DNA of 64,000 nt from Spodoptera frugiperda (taxonomy: Eukaryota; Arthropoda; Insecta; Lepidoptera; Noctuidae), in NCBI RefSeq assembly GCF_023101765.2, contig NC_064217.1:3348001-3412000 (forward strand). Direction: 5' to 3'. This document shows, one piece after another, positions 21,155 to 32,527 of this stretch. Made by a program: the position numbers and the translations under genes. Below the pieces are notes generated by a model. It was not told the origin of the DNA, did not search any database, and worked only from the letters and a program-made list of their open reading frames with translations. Numbering within the stretch: position 1 is the first letter of the stretch; each line of letters starts with the position of its first letter.

Positions 21155-21333
21155 AATGTGTTTTCGGCTTATTCACATTATTATTTGATGAGAAACTTGA
21201 CTATGTTCAAGTTATGCTAGAAGCTCATATTGACGAGCAAGATTCCGCGACACACGACACGTGGCGATTGTCACGCTACTAGAAACAATTCGAGTTCCTC
21301 ATCAAATGATTACGTGAGTAAGCTGAAAACAAT
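21155..21333. repeat. Complete MITE (GGCTTACTCACGTAA family)
   Basis: The left end TGTGTTTTCGGCTTATTCAC, followed by TTTGATGAGAAACT, is matched in reverse by the right end, which carries CCTCATCAAATGATTACG and TAAGCTGAAAACA; arms are about 50 bases. The core holds CGCGACACACGACACG. Half-copies lie at 10727-10857 and 31222-31325. Confidence 0.7.
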
Positions 21334-21953
21334 AATAATTATCACTACTGTTCAGTTAACTTAATTTCCTATACTTTGATCTGTACAGTTATTGTTCCGA
21401 ATCATCACCGATACAGAAATCCTGGGCCTCGCTAAAAAAGGTTAACGCAAAATCTTTAAGTACATAACATTCAGTGTTGTTTTCTAAATGGATAAAATAG
21501 ATATATTTGCAGATTAATAATAAATCTGACATTAATAAAACAAAAAGAACTCTATTAGCAATAACATAAGTATCTCTATCTACAGAATATTGGCTCCACT
21601 TGAAACTTTCACTTAGTAATAAAAATCACATAATATTCCATGTACATGTAATTTTGTTTCACAACCTAATTTCGACCGTTAACCATTAAACATAGTGTTC
21701 ATATTAGCGAGACTAAAAGCATTGGTAATCACAGCTAGAACATATTTCATTACGGTTGAACTAACTAGATTTTGGTCCAATTATTACTAGTTATTGCCTA
21801 GTTCTTTTGAAAAGCCCTCCAAGATCAGATTAGTGAGTCTGCACTTAGCTCAAAGGAGAAAAATAATGTGATTTTTGTATGTTACTAAACTAGCTTTTAC
21901 TGATGACTTTACTTGCGCAATAATACTTTTTACGATCACTTGTTTTACCTTTA
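21334..21953. other. Unassigned AT-rich spacer
   Basis: No gene or repeat recognised. Confidence 0.45.
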
Positions 21954-21976
21954 TCCTTTTTTTGAGGGGTATATAT

Positions 21977-21992
21977 TATTCGATGACTTCTC
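21977..21992. other. 16-bp target site duplication, left copy
   Basis: TATTCGATGACTTCTC here is identical to 22525-22540 and brackets the inserted LINE at 21993-22524. Confidence 0.8.
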
Positions 21993-22524
21993 AAGTGGGA
22001 CAAGCCCGCCACAACCTCCCATACCGCTGCAACTCCTGTAAGCCAGGATCTACAGTAGATACAAACATGAAAACACCGGAACACTGAAGTCCGGCGCGTC
22101 CCAGGGAAATGAATGACTGTCTTGGATCCCGCAACGAAACAAATCAGAAGATGTTATTAGAGGAGAAGAAAAGAAAACGATAGTTTCCACTTCCCTCGGT
22201 GAATTTAATGCAGGAGACAGGATGACTTAAGCCTTAAGGCACAAAAGAGACTGCACAACTGGGAGAAGCCCAGTCGCCAAGCACCACGGAAATTTTTACT
22301 TAAAACTAAAATATTAAATGCTAATACTAAATGGGTCCTATGCGTGAGCTGTTATACTTGCTTCCAATAATAGGTATGTAAAAACGCCTAAACGCACGGA
22401 AATTCGCTCGAGACTCCACAAGGTCCGTGTAATAAACTACACCTGATGAAACAATTAAATTATCCAACATAGCGTTACGCTCAGATTGCCAGAGACCACA
22501 CTCCCAGAGTATGTGATGGGCGCA
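21993..22524 (-). mobile_element. 5'-truncated R1/I-like LINE inserted in a family C tail
   Basis: A 532-bp insert flanked by 16-bp direct repeats. Its 5' end on the minus strand (22524) coincides with the first readable codon of the C-terminal ORF fragment. The 3' UTR runs from 22326 to 21993 and contains AGAGACTGCACAACTGGGAG-type sequence. It lacks an obvious poly-A run. Confidence 0.75.
22327..22524 (-). pseudogene. LINE ORF2 C-terminal fragment
   Basis: Sixty-five codons plus a TAG stop (22327-22329), starting CAHHILWECGLWQSERN and continuing through VVYYTDLVESRANF and FRRFY. The His/Cys spacing and the Tyr-Tyr-x-Asp-Leu-Val followed by an Asn-Phe-Arg run are the usual close of R1/I-group ORF2 proteins after the CCHC finger. 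No stops within the piece. It is too short for a confident clade. Confidence 0.7.
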
Positions 22525-22630
22525 TATTCGATGACTTCTCTCATCTTGGGTGAGGCGAAGGGGTCAGACTCTTACTGACTAAAAACCACCCCTTCCTTAT
22601 CCTGCTTTGAGCCAGATCCCCGTTACATAG

Positions 22631-25600
22631 GTAATTGGTTGAAGTCTAGGTTGATGATAATACCCCAGTTCTAAAACTGCAAAAAATAATAAGGGTTACC
22701 CTAATAAGGCACCCTCTAAACCTCTAGTTTATGATCCAGTTACAATCCACAATCCTTAAGATACCGGCTTTTATTTTCCAGTTGTAGAAGAGTTTTCATT
22801 TATAGCTTCATAAAGTACATTATTATCGATTCAGTGGTTTAGACGCACCAGTGTAACAAACGTGTAAACAAGCTTTCGCATTGTAAGTTAAAGTCAAGTC
22901 AACTTTTCACAAGACAAATAAATAAAAGGAAGTAAGAAGAGTTTTAATTACAAAGTAGCTAAATATTCCTTTATTAAACCACAGGCGCAATAAGAAACAA
23001 ATGTGGGTGTAAACATAATAAAGTCGCGTACAGATAGTTAAAGCGTTACGCAACATGTATTGTGACGTGGCAAATGTAGCATGCAACGTGTATCGTGTAA
23101 CGCTAGCCACTTCTGTACGTATACGTGAACGTGCTGACAATAAACAGGTTGGAGAAATGTTGCATTGCATGCTATGTTGCATGTTGCGTTGCAAACAATT
23201 TGAACGCGATTTAAAGTAAATACTTGGAAATTTTTAACGAGAGCTGTTGAGAGAACCATTCTCAGAGCAGATAGTCAATCTTTTTTGAAATAAAAAACGT
23301 TTTCAATTTAAATATACGAATGAAAGTTACAATTTAACTACAAAAAAAAGTAGATAAAATATAACCCAATTTGTAATAAAAATAAAATTATGAAATAGTA
23401 CCACTCACGAAAAGAAAAGACTTCAAAACTTTCAGTCTGAAGACACCTTCAATGACCTCCATTGCTCTCGGTAATTCCCAAAAGTTCTTACACAAAACCT
23501 CACCCCAGTTTTATAGAGAGATAGATTAATATAGGATTTAATGAAAATCTTTAGAGGAACATAAATCTGCCGGCTATTGACGACCAGCCTTATTAGCCAA
23601 GAATATATTTATAAGTAATGGTTTCTGTCATTATTACTGAAAAATCAAACTTATTTTTTAACCTAAAGTTATTTAACCTGTATGCTAATAATAATTTTAC
23701 ATTCTAGTTTACATTTACCGATGAACACTCGGTACCGGCTACCCGACTACCGGAGAGCGTGAAAAGGCCCCTTCGAGCATATTCCATTAATAGCCAGATT
23801 TATTGAATCTTCCTACGCCTGGCAAATATTAGTTCAAAGAAATGATATAAATGTAATCATAAATTTCTCTTGTATTGCTATGTCAATAACATCAGTTTGT
23901 TTGTGCTTTGTATATAATTACAATAAGATTGTATGCCGTGTGGGTGGATGGAGTATCCGTTACCGTGTCCTTGATGTTTCTTTGAACATATTATGTGTGT
24001 TCTGTGTACATATACTATGTATATAATATACTTATTATATTATTTCCTTAATGACAAAAGTAGGGTACTTTAATGAGGTATGTATAAAATGTTTTAATGA
24101 TCACCAAATGTATTGCGATCTAGAAAAAAATGCTATTGCTCCTTGTGTCAATATTTGATTAGACATTTCTTGCTAAAAGGGTTTCCTACTACGAAATGTA
24201 TAAGTACTACTTGATCCAATTCTCTTTATGCCAATCTTCTTATTTGTTATTTATTATACATCTTTTAATATGTTACATAATAAATCGACATATAAACAAA
24301 AATCTACAAATTTTCACACACCACATTAAATGAAATGAAACATAATTTATAGTTTACCAAAGTTTGCTATAACTAACAAAACATCTAAATAGAAAACCGC
24401 GGCGAACTCAAAATAACTTTAACATACATATTTCATATTTTGAGAACAGAACTTTTCCTATAAACAAAACATCTGCTTCTATACGAAAACGAGTATAGAA
24501 AAATATATTTTCAATATTTTCAGGCGCGCCTTATTGATCATGTTATATGAGGCTGTTATTGAAAATGCCTGGCAAATATGTACCAATATTTATTGTGAGT
24601 TACCTTCGGAGTGAGTCGTGAAACACTTAATATTATGTGCATCGTCACGCTTATGTCATATAGATGTAGGTATTATAAAACTTCTATATATTTTCATATG
24701 TCACATAACATCCACGACACCAGATCAAAAGCTAGAAAAGGGTATTGTTAAGAAATGAATAAGGCCGAATTGAGAACCACCTCCTTTTTGGGAAGTCAGT
24801 TAAAAATAGTAGTACTATTTGAAGTATTTAAATTTACTTTATGAAATAGTATGTAAATAGACTAAATAAAATAATATATAACAAATATTTACACCGGTAG
24901 AAAAGTACAATTGATTGGTAATTAAATAAATATTTATTTATTTATTTTATGGCAGTTAGGTAATAAACATGTTTCGTAGAAGCAATTGTTTCATTTGACT
25001 AACCTTTGGCATTTGAAACATGTTTTTATTAGCCAAATACATTTCTCCGAACAGTGTGAATAAAATAATTTCGATTTAAATTCGACATTAAAATATAAAT
25101 ATGAATAACATAAGCTTGTTGTATTTGTTTTTAAACGGCTTTATTGTCACTTGCAAATCTCATCAATTTATGAGTTTAGTGATCTGTTTTAAATTTTATT
25201 TTCACAACCCGTTTATGGAGAAATCAAATATCGATGTTATGATAGAAATCTTAACAAGACTCACCTTTGATAACCAATTTCACCTGAAAAACCTGACGAA
25301 TTTAATGTAATTTTGTGACATCTAAAATATCTGGATCTTGCCACATAATTAACATCGAAACTTCTTCAAAAGTCGAGTAATGCACCTAAAGCCATCTCCT
25401 AAAACTGAAAAATATATAAATACGCATCAAAATCAGTTCACCCAAACGCGACATAATCGCGCACAAATACAGAATCTCCTTTCTTGAAATCAGTTAAAAA
25501 TTTTCGCTCAATTTCTATCCCAAAACTAAAAACCTATCAATAAGAAGCAACAAAACTCTAACACAAAATTTGCAGAATATAACTACTTGTAGTATCGCTT

Positions 25601-26519
25601 CTCGTTTTCACACAGCTGGGTTAGGTATGCTAGTTTCATTGGAAAATTCCTGCCCTATATCATTGGGAAACCGTCTAAAGTTGAGTAGTTTTTACGTGAT
25701 TCGCCTGGCAATGGCGAACCGAGTGCAGCTTTAGACATCGTTAGCTAATAATTTAGTATGGCGACATTTTCTTTTAGTTGTTGGAAATTGAACTTTATGT
25801 TATTACAAGAAATATTAGATTTAAGTAAATAAAAATCTCGATTTTTTAATGTAGATCATTAAAATGTTGAACGTTTTGATTAAAATCGAAGGAAAAGTCA
25901 AGATCTTTCAGTATAATATATTCTTCATTAATTTATTTCTTCTTGTCAATGACAAATTAATATTACTTTGCTACAGGTATTAAGTGTAAACCCAAACAAG
26001 TCCAACTGCATTCATAATAAAAAAAAACATTTCATCACTCAGGAATTGGACACAAAACCCTACGACTAAATAAACAAAACAGCGCATAAAATAACAATAT
26101 TATGCCTAATATCGAATTAATAGAACAAGCAAGTTCACTAATCGAAGTTCTCGACGGTTACAATACGTTACCCATATAAGTTTGTCTTTAACTATTTGTT
26201 TAACCTAGATGTGGAAGTTACGCCTGATCTCGTATTAAATTGATCCAACGCGAACAAAGCTGTGAATATTGTGCTAGTTGTGCCATACGGGTTTGCTTAC
26301 GTCTTTCTTAGTAATAAGCATTTTGATAGCAGTCCATTGTTTAGTGGATGAACTTAAATTTAAAAAAATACAGAAAATGTTACTTAATTCCTATTAGGCA
26401 ATTGAAATGGATGTGGTACACAGATATTGTGATATTTTTTTAAAAGACTGATAATAAAATTTGACTTTAATTTAGTTTAAATTAAAACCGTTGCTAATAA
26501 CTTCTTTCAGAATACTATC
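22631..26519. other. Long AT-rich region without recognised genes
   Basis: Contains a GC-richer stretch at 23026-23215 with recurring GCAACAT/ATGTTGC words in both orientations, and a family E fragment at 24762-24808 (GAATTGAGAACC, TTTTTGGGAAGTC). A 69-codon ATG frame at 25101-25310 is very AT-rich and unsupported. Nothing else recognised. Confidence 0.45.
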
Positions 26520-26590
26520 ATTTTTATGGAATAGGTGGCAAAAGAGCAGACGAGTCACCTGATGGTAACTGATCAGCGCCGCCCATGGAC
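26520..26590 (-). repeat. SINE-like family A, short tail
   Basis: TTTTTATGGAATAGGTGGCA, then GAGTCACCTGATGGTAA and GCGCCGCCCATGGACA: the terminal 70 bases of family A in reverse. Confidence 0.6.
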
Positions 26591-26930
26591 ATCCCCATTT
26601 ACTATATCATACCTATCTACCTAAAGCTACATACCATATAAAGGGCAAATTATACCCACACCCGGTAGCCCAATAAAGTGAAACCCACAAACAATAAAGA
26701 ACTGACAAACACGCAAACACACAAACATTGAAACTAACAAACACAAATAACACTTATCATACATTCAATATATTGTAGTACATTTTATACTTTGAAGTCT
26801 GCTTCAAACTAAGTTTATTTCGCGGAGATATGAACCAGAACTCGACTGCGGTGAACGAATATAGTCACAGAATATAATGCCACTGACTTTTGTATTGACT
26901 TTCTGTTGTATAACATCTATTTTAATTCAT

Positions 26931-27148
26931 TGTGTGCCATGCTTCGATATGAATAGGCCGGCTCGACTGGAGTGATACTATGGTCTCACAGAAAACCGAC
27001 GTGAAATCACACTTGCGTTATGTGGGTGAGGTTACAGAAGGCCAAATACACCCATTCCCAATCTTCCCAATCCCTGATTCCCCAACAACCCTTAAATTCC
27101 TACCCCCAAAAAAGCCGGCAAGCCAACTAGTAACGCCTCTGGTGTTGC
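26931..27148 (+). repeat. SINE-like family A, 3'-truncated copy
   Basis: Runs from GTGTGCCATGCTTCG through GAAAACCGACGTGAAA and CCCAATCTTCCCAATCCC to AACGCCTCTGGTGTT, where homology stops. Open codons across it are incidental. Confidence 0.7.
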
Positions 27149-27770
27149 TATTACCAATATATTGTATTAATTTTAAGGTCTACATTGCAATATTACAAAT
27201 GACTTCTATTGTTTCGTCAAATATAGTAATGACTAAGCCATTAAGATCGAACTCTCAATCGAAACCTTATTTTAAGTACCGTACCTATTAAGTCGAACAG
27301 TTCCTATTAAATTGTAGTTAAGCAATTCAGCATTTATGATTTCTGTCTATATGTATGTCTCAATATATTTAATATTCGTAGATCTTAAGTATATTTTAGA
27401 CGTCAATCTTTTTCTTTTTTCGTAATTCCAAGAATAACCACTCTCACCGGCAAAATAAAATCTTAACCTAACCCAAACTCATCTAGTTATCTAGATTTAA
27501 ATTTTAAATATAAATAATCCTCTAGAGACGATAAATAGTTTAACCCAACTGACCTACAAACACACTTTAGAAAAACTCAGTAAAAACAGATCGAATCTAT
27601 TTAAATCTCATTTAAATATAAACTAATAAAGAAGCAGACTTTATCACTAATTTTCAAAGAATTCCAGCTCTGAAGATAAATGAGTGCAGCGTTAGTACGT
27701 GGCCTGGATATAATGTAACGTCAATGCTACGCGCTACGAGCTACGTAAGCTACGGCGTAGCAAACCGCTA
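27149..27770. other. Unassigned AT-rich spacer
   Basis: No repeat or gene recognised until the CTACG-rich stretch that begins near 27725. Confidence 0.45.
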
Positions 27771-27798
27771 CGAATGGCTACGAATGGCTACGAATCAA
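27727..27798. repeat. CTACG-rich degenerate tandem repeat
   Basis: GCTACG occurs many times. At 27771-27798 a 10-bp unit (GCTACGAATG) is repeated nearly three times. It lies just left of the long inverted repeat. Confidence 0.6.
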
Positions 27799-27802
27799 TT
27801 CA

Positions 27803-28358
27803 ATCCCATCAAAAACATCCTGTAAAAAACCCAAGTCTCGCAGCTCAGTCTTTCTACCGTCAAAAGTGGTGAGATCCATGTAATACCAAGTCGGTTAATC
27901 TATTTAGTGTCTACTTGAAGGACCTTCTGTCTTAAGTTATTACATAAGTTATTATCATGCCAATATTAAAAATATTTAACGTTTTACACAAATAGCTCGA
28001 CTTGGACATCGCTTGATTTGATTATTAGTATGTATCACACTACACAGCACAACGGGCCAGCGACCAACAGGAACGAGAGTTTCAATCGCGTGAGGCGCGA
28101 GAGACTAAAGAATCTAATATAATATTGTAATATTCATTTTGTTTTCATGCGATGTCCAAGTCGATCTATTTGTTTAAAACGTTAAATATTTTTAATATTG
28201 GCATGATAATAACTTATGTAATAACTTAAGACAGAAGGTCCTTCAAGTAGACACTAAATAGATTAACCGACTTGGTATTACATGGATCTCACCACTTTTG
28301 ACGGTAGAAAGACTGAGCTGCGAGACTTGGGTTTTTTACAGGATGTTTTTGATGGGAT
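27803..28358. repeat. 556-bp inverted repeat with 210-bp near-identical arms
   Basis: Left arm 27803-28012, right arm 28149-28358. I compared them base by base and found two mismatches in 210. The loop is 136 bases (28013-28148). No flanking target duplication is evident, and the arms do not start with a known transposon terminus. The right arm is continuous with the reading-frame relic at 28278-28553, and the left arm carries an inverted copy of its last 27 codons (27803-27883, plus strand). This suggests an inverted duplication of the 3' end of something, not a simple MITE. RNA from it would form a 210-bp duplex. Confidence 0.85.
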
Positions 28359-28553
28359 CTCACTTCTTTTTGTAGAGCCTTTCTTTTTGATGCCATCTAC
28401 TTCTAACGAATTTTGTTAAAGGTGTTATGATATTTTCTTATTTTTATATGAAGTCTTCCTCTTTTTCTTTTCCGGTACTACTTCTTGAGCTTCAGCCACA
28501 GTTTTTCTCAAAGCCCACTCCCTGTCTCTATGGGCTTTTCTCGGAGGCTTACC
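28278..28553 (-). pseudogene. Basic reading-frame relic, unrecognised
   Basis: One minus-strand frame reads GKPPRKAHRDREWALRKT, then a Glu/Lys/Arg-rich run (EVVPEKKKRKTSYKNKK), stops at 28425-28427 and 28416-28418, and resumes as LEVDGIKKKGSTKRSEIPSK through a Ser/Lys-rich end to a stop at 28278. Restarting in the same frame after two close stops suggests a decayed gene end. The Lys/Arg-rich tail could be nuclear-targeting. I do not recognise the family; a transposase C-terminus is one possibility. Confidence 0.35.
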
Positions 28554-28579
28554 TATTAAATTTATAACCACCACCAACC

Positions 28580-28649
28580 ACCAACTGCATAAATAACTTT
28601 GTAATCCCATATATTTATATGGGATTACAAAGTTATTGATGCAGTTGGT
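28580..28649. repeat. 70-bp near-perfect palindrome
   Basis: Arms 28580-28613 and 28616-28649 (ACCAACTGCATAAATAACTT against its inverse) differ at about one position and are separated by two bases. It interrupts the minus-strand frame just upstream of the relic. Confidence 0.8.
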
Positions 28650-28697
28650 GTATTTGGAAAACTGGACCGAAATTACAAAATATTTAAGTTTTCCCAT

Positions 28698-29899
28698 GAT
28701 TAAGACACTAAACTCTATATGTATTCCAAATATGAAGCTTCTAAGTCTGCTAGAAGTGCCTTGGACTTTTGATGATCGGTGAGTCAGTGAGTGACAAAAT
28801 TTAGAAACTTTAACAAGTTGTCATTCTTAAACTACTAGTTCAAATTGACTGAAATTTTAAATATTCCGTGTTTATACAATGCCGGATTAGTTACTGAAGA
28901 TTCAGGTTTCTTGCTTTATCCACAACCGAATTATAGGGGGTCGAAAAAGGCCCGAATTGCTTCGAGAAAAGGATGGTACGGCCGTGCCGCTTTTTTTGCT
29001 CGACTTGGCGGGGGCACTGCCGTGCCCCCAGATTTACAGTTCAATGGGTCAGTTGCTTTATTATTGAGTAAAAATAGTAGTTTAGCAACTTAATAGTTTT
29101 AATTAAATAAATCAATGTATTTGGCTAATAATTATTCATGTTATTTATGCAAAAACGATATAGTTTGGACGAAAAATATGTAGATTAAAAACTTTACAGT
29201 CAAAATATGAAAATGTTTTGAATATTTATGATATTATCGTATCAATTACGTATTTAAATAATAAAGCTTTTTATTTATACGATTAATTTCAGAGAATCAG
29301 TTTAATACCTAATTAATATTTAAATTGCAAATTCTGATGAAGACAAAAAGGCGCGATTCCAATAATTTCGCTTTTTAAATTTTATGTCAATAACAAAATT
29401 ATTTGAATAAATGTTTAAAATACAGTTCATTTTTTAGTTAAAAATAAAAACCCTAATTGTCACAATAACTATCTACAATATCTTCTAGTAGTCTACAGAA
29501 TCTTTTGAATAAATTGACTGATTTCCTCCGACGGGCTGTTAATTAAAAGAAAATAACCAATAATGCTGACTCACTTTCTGGGTAAATAAATTAACCGCCG
29601 ATTCGATTATTTGTTCTTTGTAAGCACAATCTATATTAATTAAACAAAGTAGTTTAGGGGATTGAGGGTAAATATACATTATCTCCGTCTATATAATAGT
29701 GACGATGTATATTGAGGAAGATGTATTTTCGACTTGTGGCGTATCAATTAAGTGACGTACCAAGATGTTTTTAATGACGACGAAGATGTATTTTTATCGA
29801 CTCGTGACGTATCAATTAATTTCTATATCATAACATAGCGCTTTCTGATCTCTGGAGGTTAACAATATTGCGTATATTTAATGTAATTTACTTTCCCAA
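28698..29899. other. Spacer with a duplicated block
   Basis: Mostly unassigned. A block of about 35 bases, GAAGATGTATTTT...GTATCAATTAA, occurs at 29717-29751 and again, diverged, at 29782-29819. The 82-codon frame at 28845-29093 has no support. Confidence 0.45.
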
Positions 29900-30150
29900 T
29901 TTTTTAATGGTATAGTAAGCAATCGCCGCCGCCCATGGACACTCGAAACTAGTGACGTTACAAGTGCGTTGCCGACTTTTGGGGGTTAGGAATTTAAGGG
30001 TTGTTGGAGAATCGGAGATTTGAAGACTGGGAAAAGGGATAATTAGTCATCTGGTAACTTCACTCAAACAACGCTTGCGTTATTTCACGTCGGTTTTCTC
30101 TATCTCGGTTTTTCTTTAATTCGTGCCGAAACATGGCTCTCTCACACTTA
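29900..30150 (-). repeat. SINE-like family A, long copy
   Basis: Reverse orientation: TTTTTTAATGG, AAGCAATCGCCGCCGCCCAT, TTAAGGGTTGTTGG, CACGTCGGTTTTCT, then ACATGGCTCTCTCACACTTA. Internal changes are numerous, so it is an older copy. Confidence 0.7.
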
Positions 30151-30411
30151 GACAATTAGGTTACATTCAATGAAAATTGAATGCACTTTATACTAATTGT
30201 ACCGGTCAAGAGCACAATGATTATTAACGTACCTAATATTAATTGACTCCCCCGATTTCCGACCACATCAAACAAATCACTTGGCACTGAGTTTCTCTAT
30301 TGGCAAGTATTGCGTCAGCTGTGAACTTTGAATCAATCACGGACGTGTCAAATAACGTCACCGTATTGAAATTTCAATCTATCAGTTTTATATAAATACT
30401 TTTTGCTTTTT

Positions 30412-30550
30412 TAACCAACTTCAAAAGAGAGGAGGTTCTCAATTTGACCTGTATTTATGTATGTTTGTGCGTGATTATCTCACGTTTGACCGAACCGCAT
30501 TTGATGCGGTTTTCAGCATAGTATTTGTCAGACTTAAGAGAAGGTTCTAG
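30412..30550 (+). repeat. Dispersed repeat family E
   Basis: AACCAACTTCAAAAGAGAGG, then GGTTCTCAATTTGACCTG, CTCACGTTTGACCGAACC and TTTTCAGCATAGTATTTGTC. Related pieces: 24762-24808, 34945-35055, 35640-35685, 44395-44560 and 63583-63622. It is a common lepidopteran-style repeat of unknown parent element. Confidence 0.5.
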
Positions 30551-31221
30551 GGATATTACCAAAATAAATAAATGAACTCAGTAAATAATACAGAAAACTG
30601 TTCCCTTTAAGAAAATGTTTTGTATGTCACTAGAAATGGTTTCAAATGTCATGAATATATTATTATATAAGTGGGATTCTAAATCAGCTATAGACTTTCC
30701 AATAGAAAAGCAATTACCGTAGCCTATGTATATTTGCAACATCGTTGTCGACTCTGTTAAACCTATACAGTACCTATATACCTTTCCTATAACTTCAAGA
30801 TACGTTTTCTAGGAAAACTGATAAATCTACCATCACACACATCGGTTATAAACGAAATACTGTTACATAGGTACAGAGTAACATGTTAGTGTCGACATTG
30901 CGTAAGCCTCCAGCGTAGTATACATGTGTCAGCTTATTCTGTTCGAAGTTCTCTGAACGCTAAGCCACCTTCACCTCAAGTTTCACCGCCATTTTGCTTG
31001 CTGAAATCCTCTTTGTTTGCTCAGAGCCCTTAAAGTCAGTCAGGCCTGTGTTGCTTAACACAGGATATCATGTGGCCACTGCAAAGACTGTAGTAACGTG
31101 TTGTCATGTCTAGAAAATCTTAGGAACATGACTTACAGGACATACCCAATGGTGCCAGTTATGGTCTTATGAATACTCTTAAGAGATTGATGAATAAAAC
31201 GCGCGAAATTTAGAAAATAGC
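30551..31221. other. Unassigned spacer
   Basis: No gene or repeat recognised. Confidence 0.45.
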
Positions 31222-31325
31222 AATGTGACAGTCGCCGCGTCGTGTGTCGCAATATGAGCCTCTAGCTTGACTTGAAACTGTCGAGTTCCTCGTTAAACAG
31301 TTACGTCGTAGGCCGGTAACATAAT
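31222..31325. repeat. MITE half-copy (GGCTTACTCACGTAA family)
   Basis: ACAGTCGCCGCGTCGTGTGT, GAGCCTCTAGCTTGACTTG, CGAGTTCCTCGTTAAACAG and TTACGTCGTAGGCCG match the right half of the 21155-21333 element. Confidence 0.6.
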
Positions 31326-32240
31326 AATTAATTTCGAAAGCCCGTCTGCAACAGCCAGCACTGTGAAAGAAAAACTATAAAATCTTAAAAATCAGGACTT
31401 TAAATACCTCCTAAATACTCTTGTACATTTAGATCAGAAATATTTCAGACAAAAGGGAACACCTTAACCGACAAGATACAATAAAATACAGGCAAAAGTT
31501 TTGCCGTATTAAATTAGACAAGAAAATGTTTCGAATCTTCAAACGCGTGCAAAATCTGATGCTTTCCGAAAATTTTCTTTAAACACTTCCTCTAAAACGA
31601 AAATGGAACGAGTATGTCAAAAACTCAGACTTAGTTTCCACAGACAGACAGATTTGCATGAGTTTAAGAGCACTGCGTTTATCAACTGCACTGTGGATTT
31701 CAGACTGCAGCATGTAAGATTTTTTGACAAATTTCCATTAGGATTTCAACCTTAACCCTTTTGGTTTAAAGTCGAAAATGTAATGAAAACATTGACAGTT
31801 TGGTATAGGTTGACCTGCAGGTGTGTGTACATTAATCATAGGTGTTCTCTGAACTGTGACAGACTGTGTGGTGAGCAGATTTACTGGTTTACTTTGATTT
31901 GCTCGTTAATATAAGATTAAGTAATAATTGTATTTAATGACTATACTATAGTGTTTAGAATTAGGTCTTAGATGAAAATTAACCAGTTACTCAATATTAT
32001 TGCGTTGTCTAACTTCTGTATCTTACTAAGTTCCATAAGATATAGCTTCTAAATTAGTGAAACAATTAAATCAGTTATTATAAGATAATCAATATTATTA
32101 TAATTAATTCAAATAACAAAGCTGGCTAACTCGCTGAAGCTAAACCGCAATTAAACCAACCACAAACCTTCACCACCTTGTACCATAAACTACTTGACAT
32201 AATTATCAAAATTATGTTTTCACCAACCACCCTTATAGGG
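31326..32240. other. Unassigned AT-rich spacer
   Basis: No gene or repeat recognised. Confidence 0.45.
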
Positions 32241-32362
32241 TGTTTTTTTATTGGCGGTGAGGAAGAGTGTCAGACTCTTACTGACTAAAAACCACCCTGT
32301 TACTGTTTTTCGAGTCGGAGCCCCGGTAAACCCACTATATAGTCCGCAGTTCCAGGTTAAAG
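32241..32362 (-). repeat. Family C (R1-type LINE tail), first of a tandem pair
   Basis: T run, then GTGTCAGACTCTTACTGACT, AAAAACCACCCTGTTAC, GAGCCCCGGTAAACCC and AGTCCGCAGTTCCAG. The stretch next to the poly-A side is shortened. Confidence 0.65.
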
Positions 32363-32368
32363 GAAACC

Positions 32369-32527
32369 ACTTTTTTGAAGGGGAATATCATCCACTGTCT
32401 TCTATCGCCTTAGACGAGGCGAGAGGGAGTGTCAGACCCTTACTGACTAAAAACCACTCCGTTCCTACTCATGTTTTTCGAGCCGGAGTCTCGGTAAACC
32501 CGCTAGGTAGTCCGCAGCCCGAATCAG
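32369..32527 (-). repeat. Family C (R1-type LINE tail), second of a tandem pair
   Basis: TTTTTTGAAGGGG, CCACTGTCTTCTATCGCC, GACGAGGCGAGAGGGAGTGT, TACTGACTAAAAACCACTCC and CGCTAGGTAGTCCGCAG. Same orientation as the copy immediately to its left. Confidence 0.7.

Larger units (their letters stand above)
21954..22630 (-). mobile_element. R1-type LINE tail (family C) split by another LINE
   Basis: The poly-A side of a minus-strand family C tail lies at 21954-21992 (TTTTTTTGAGGGG, then TTCGATGACTTCTC). Its continuation is at 22525-22630 (TTGGGTGAGGCG, CAGACTCTTACTGACTAAAA). Between them sits a different LINE fragment. Confidence 0.7.

Noticed and set aside
25101..25310. 69-codon ATG frame with hydrophobic start
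   Set aside because: Extremely AT-rich, no recognisable motif and no regulatory context.
28845..29093. 82-codon plus-strand frame
   Set aside because: No domain or context. It lies in spacer and is not continuous with the minus-strand relic.
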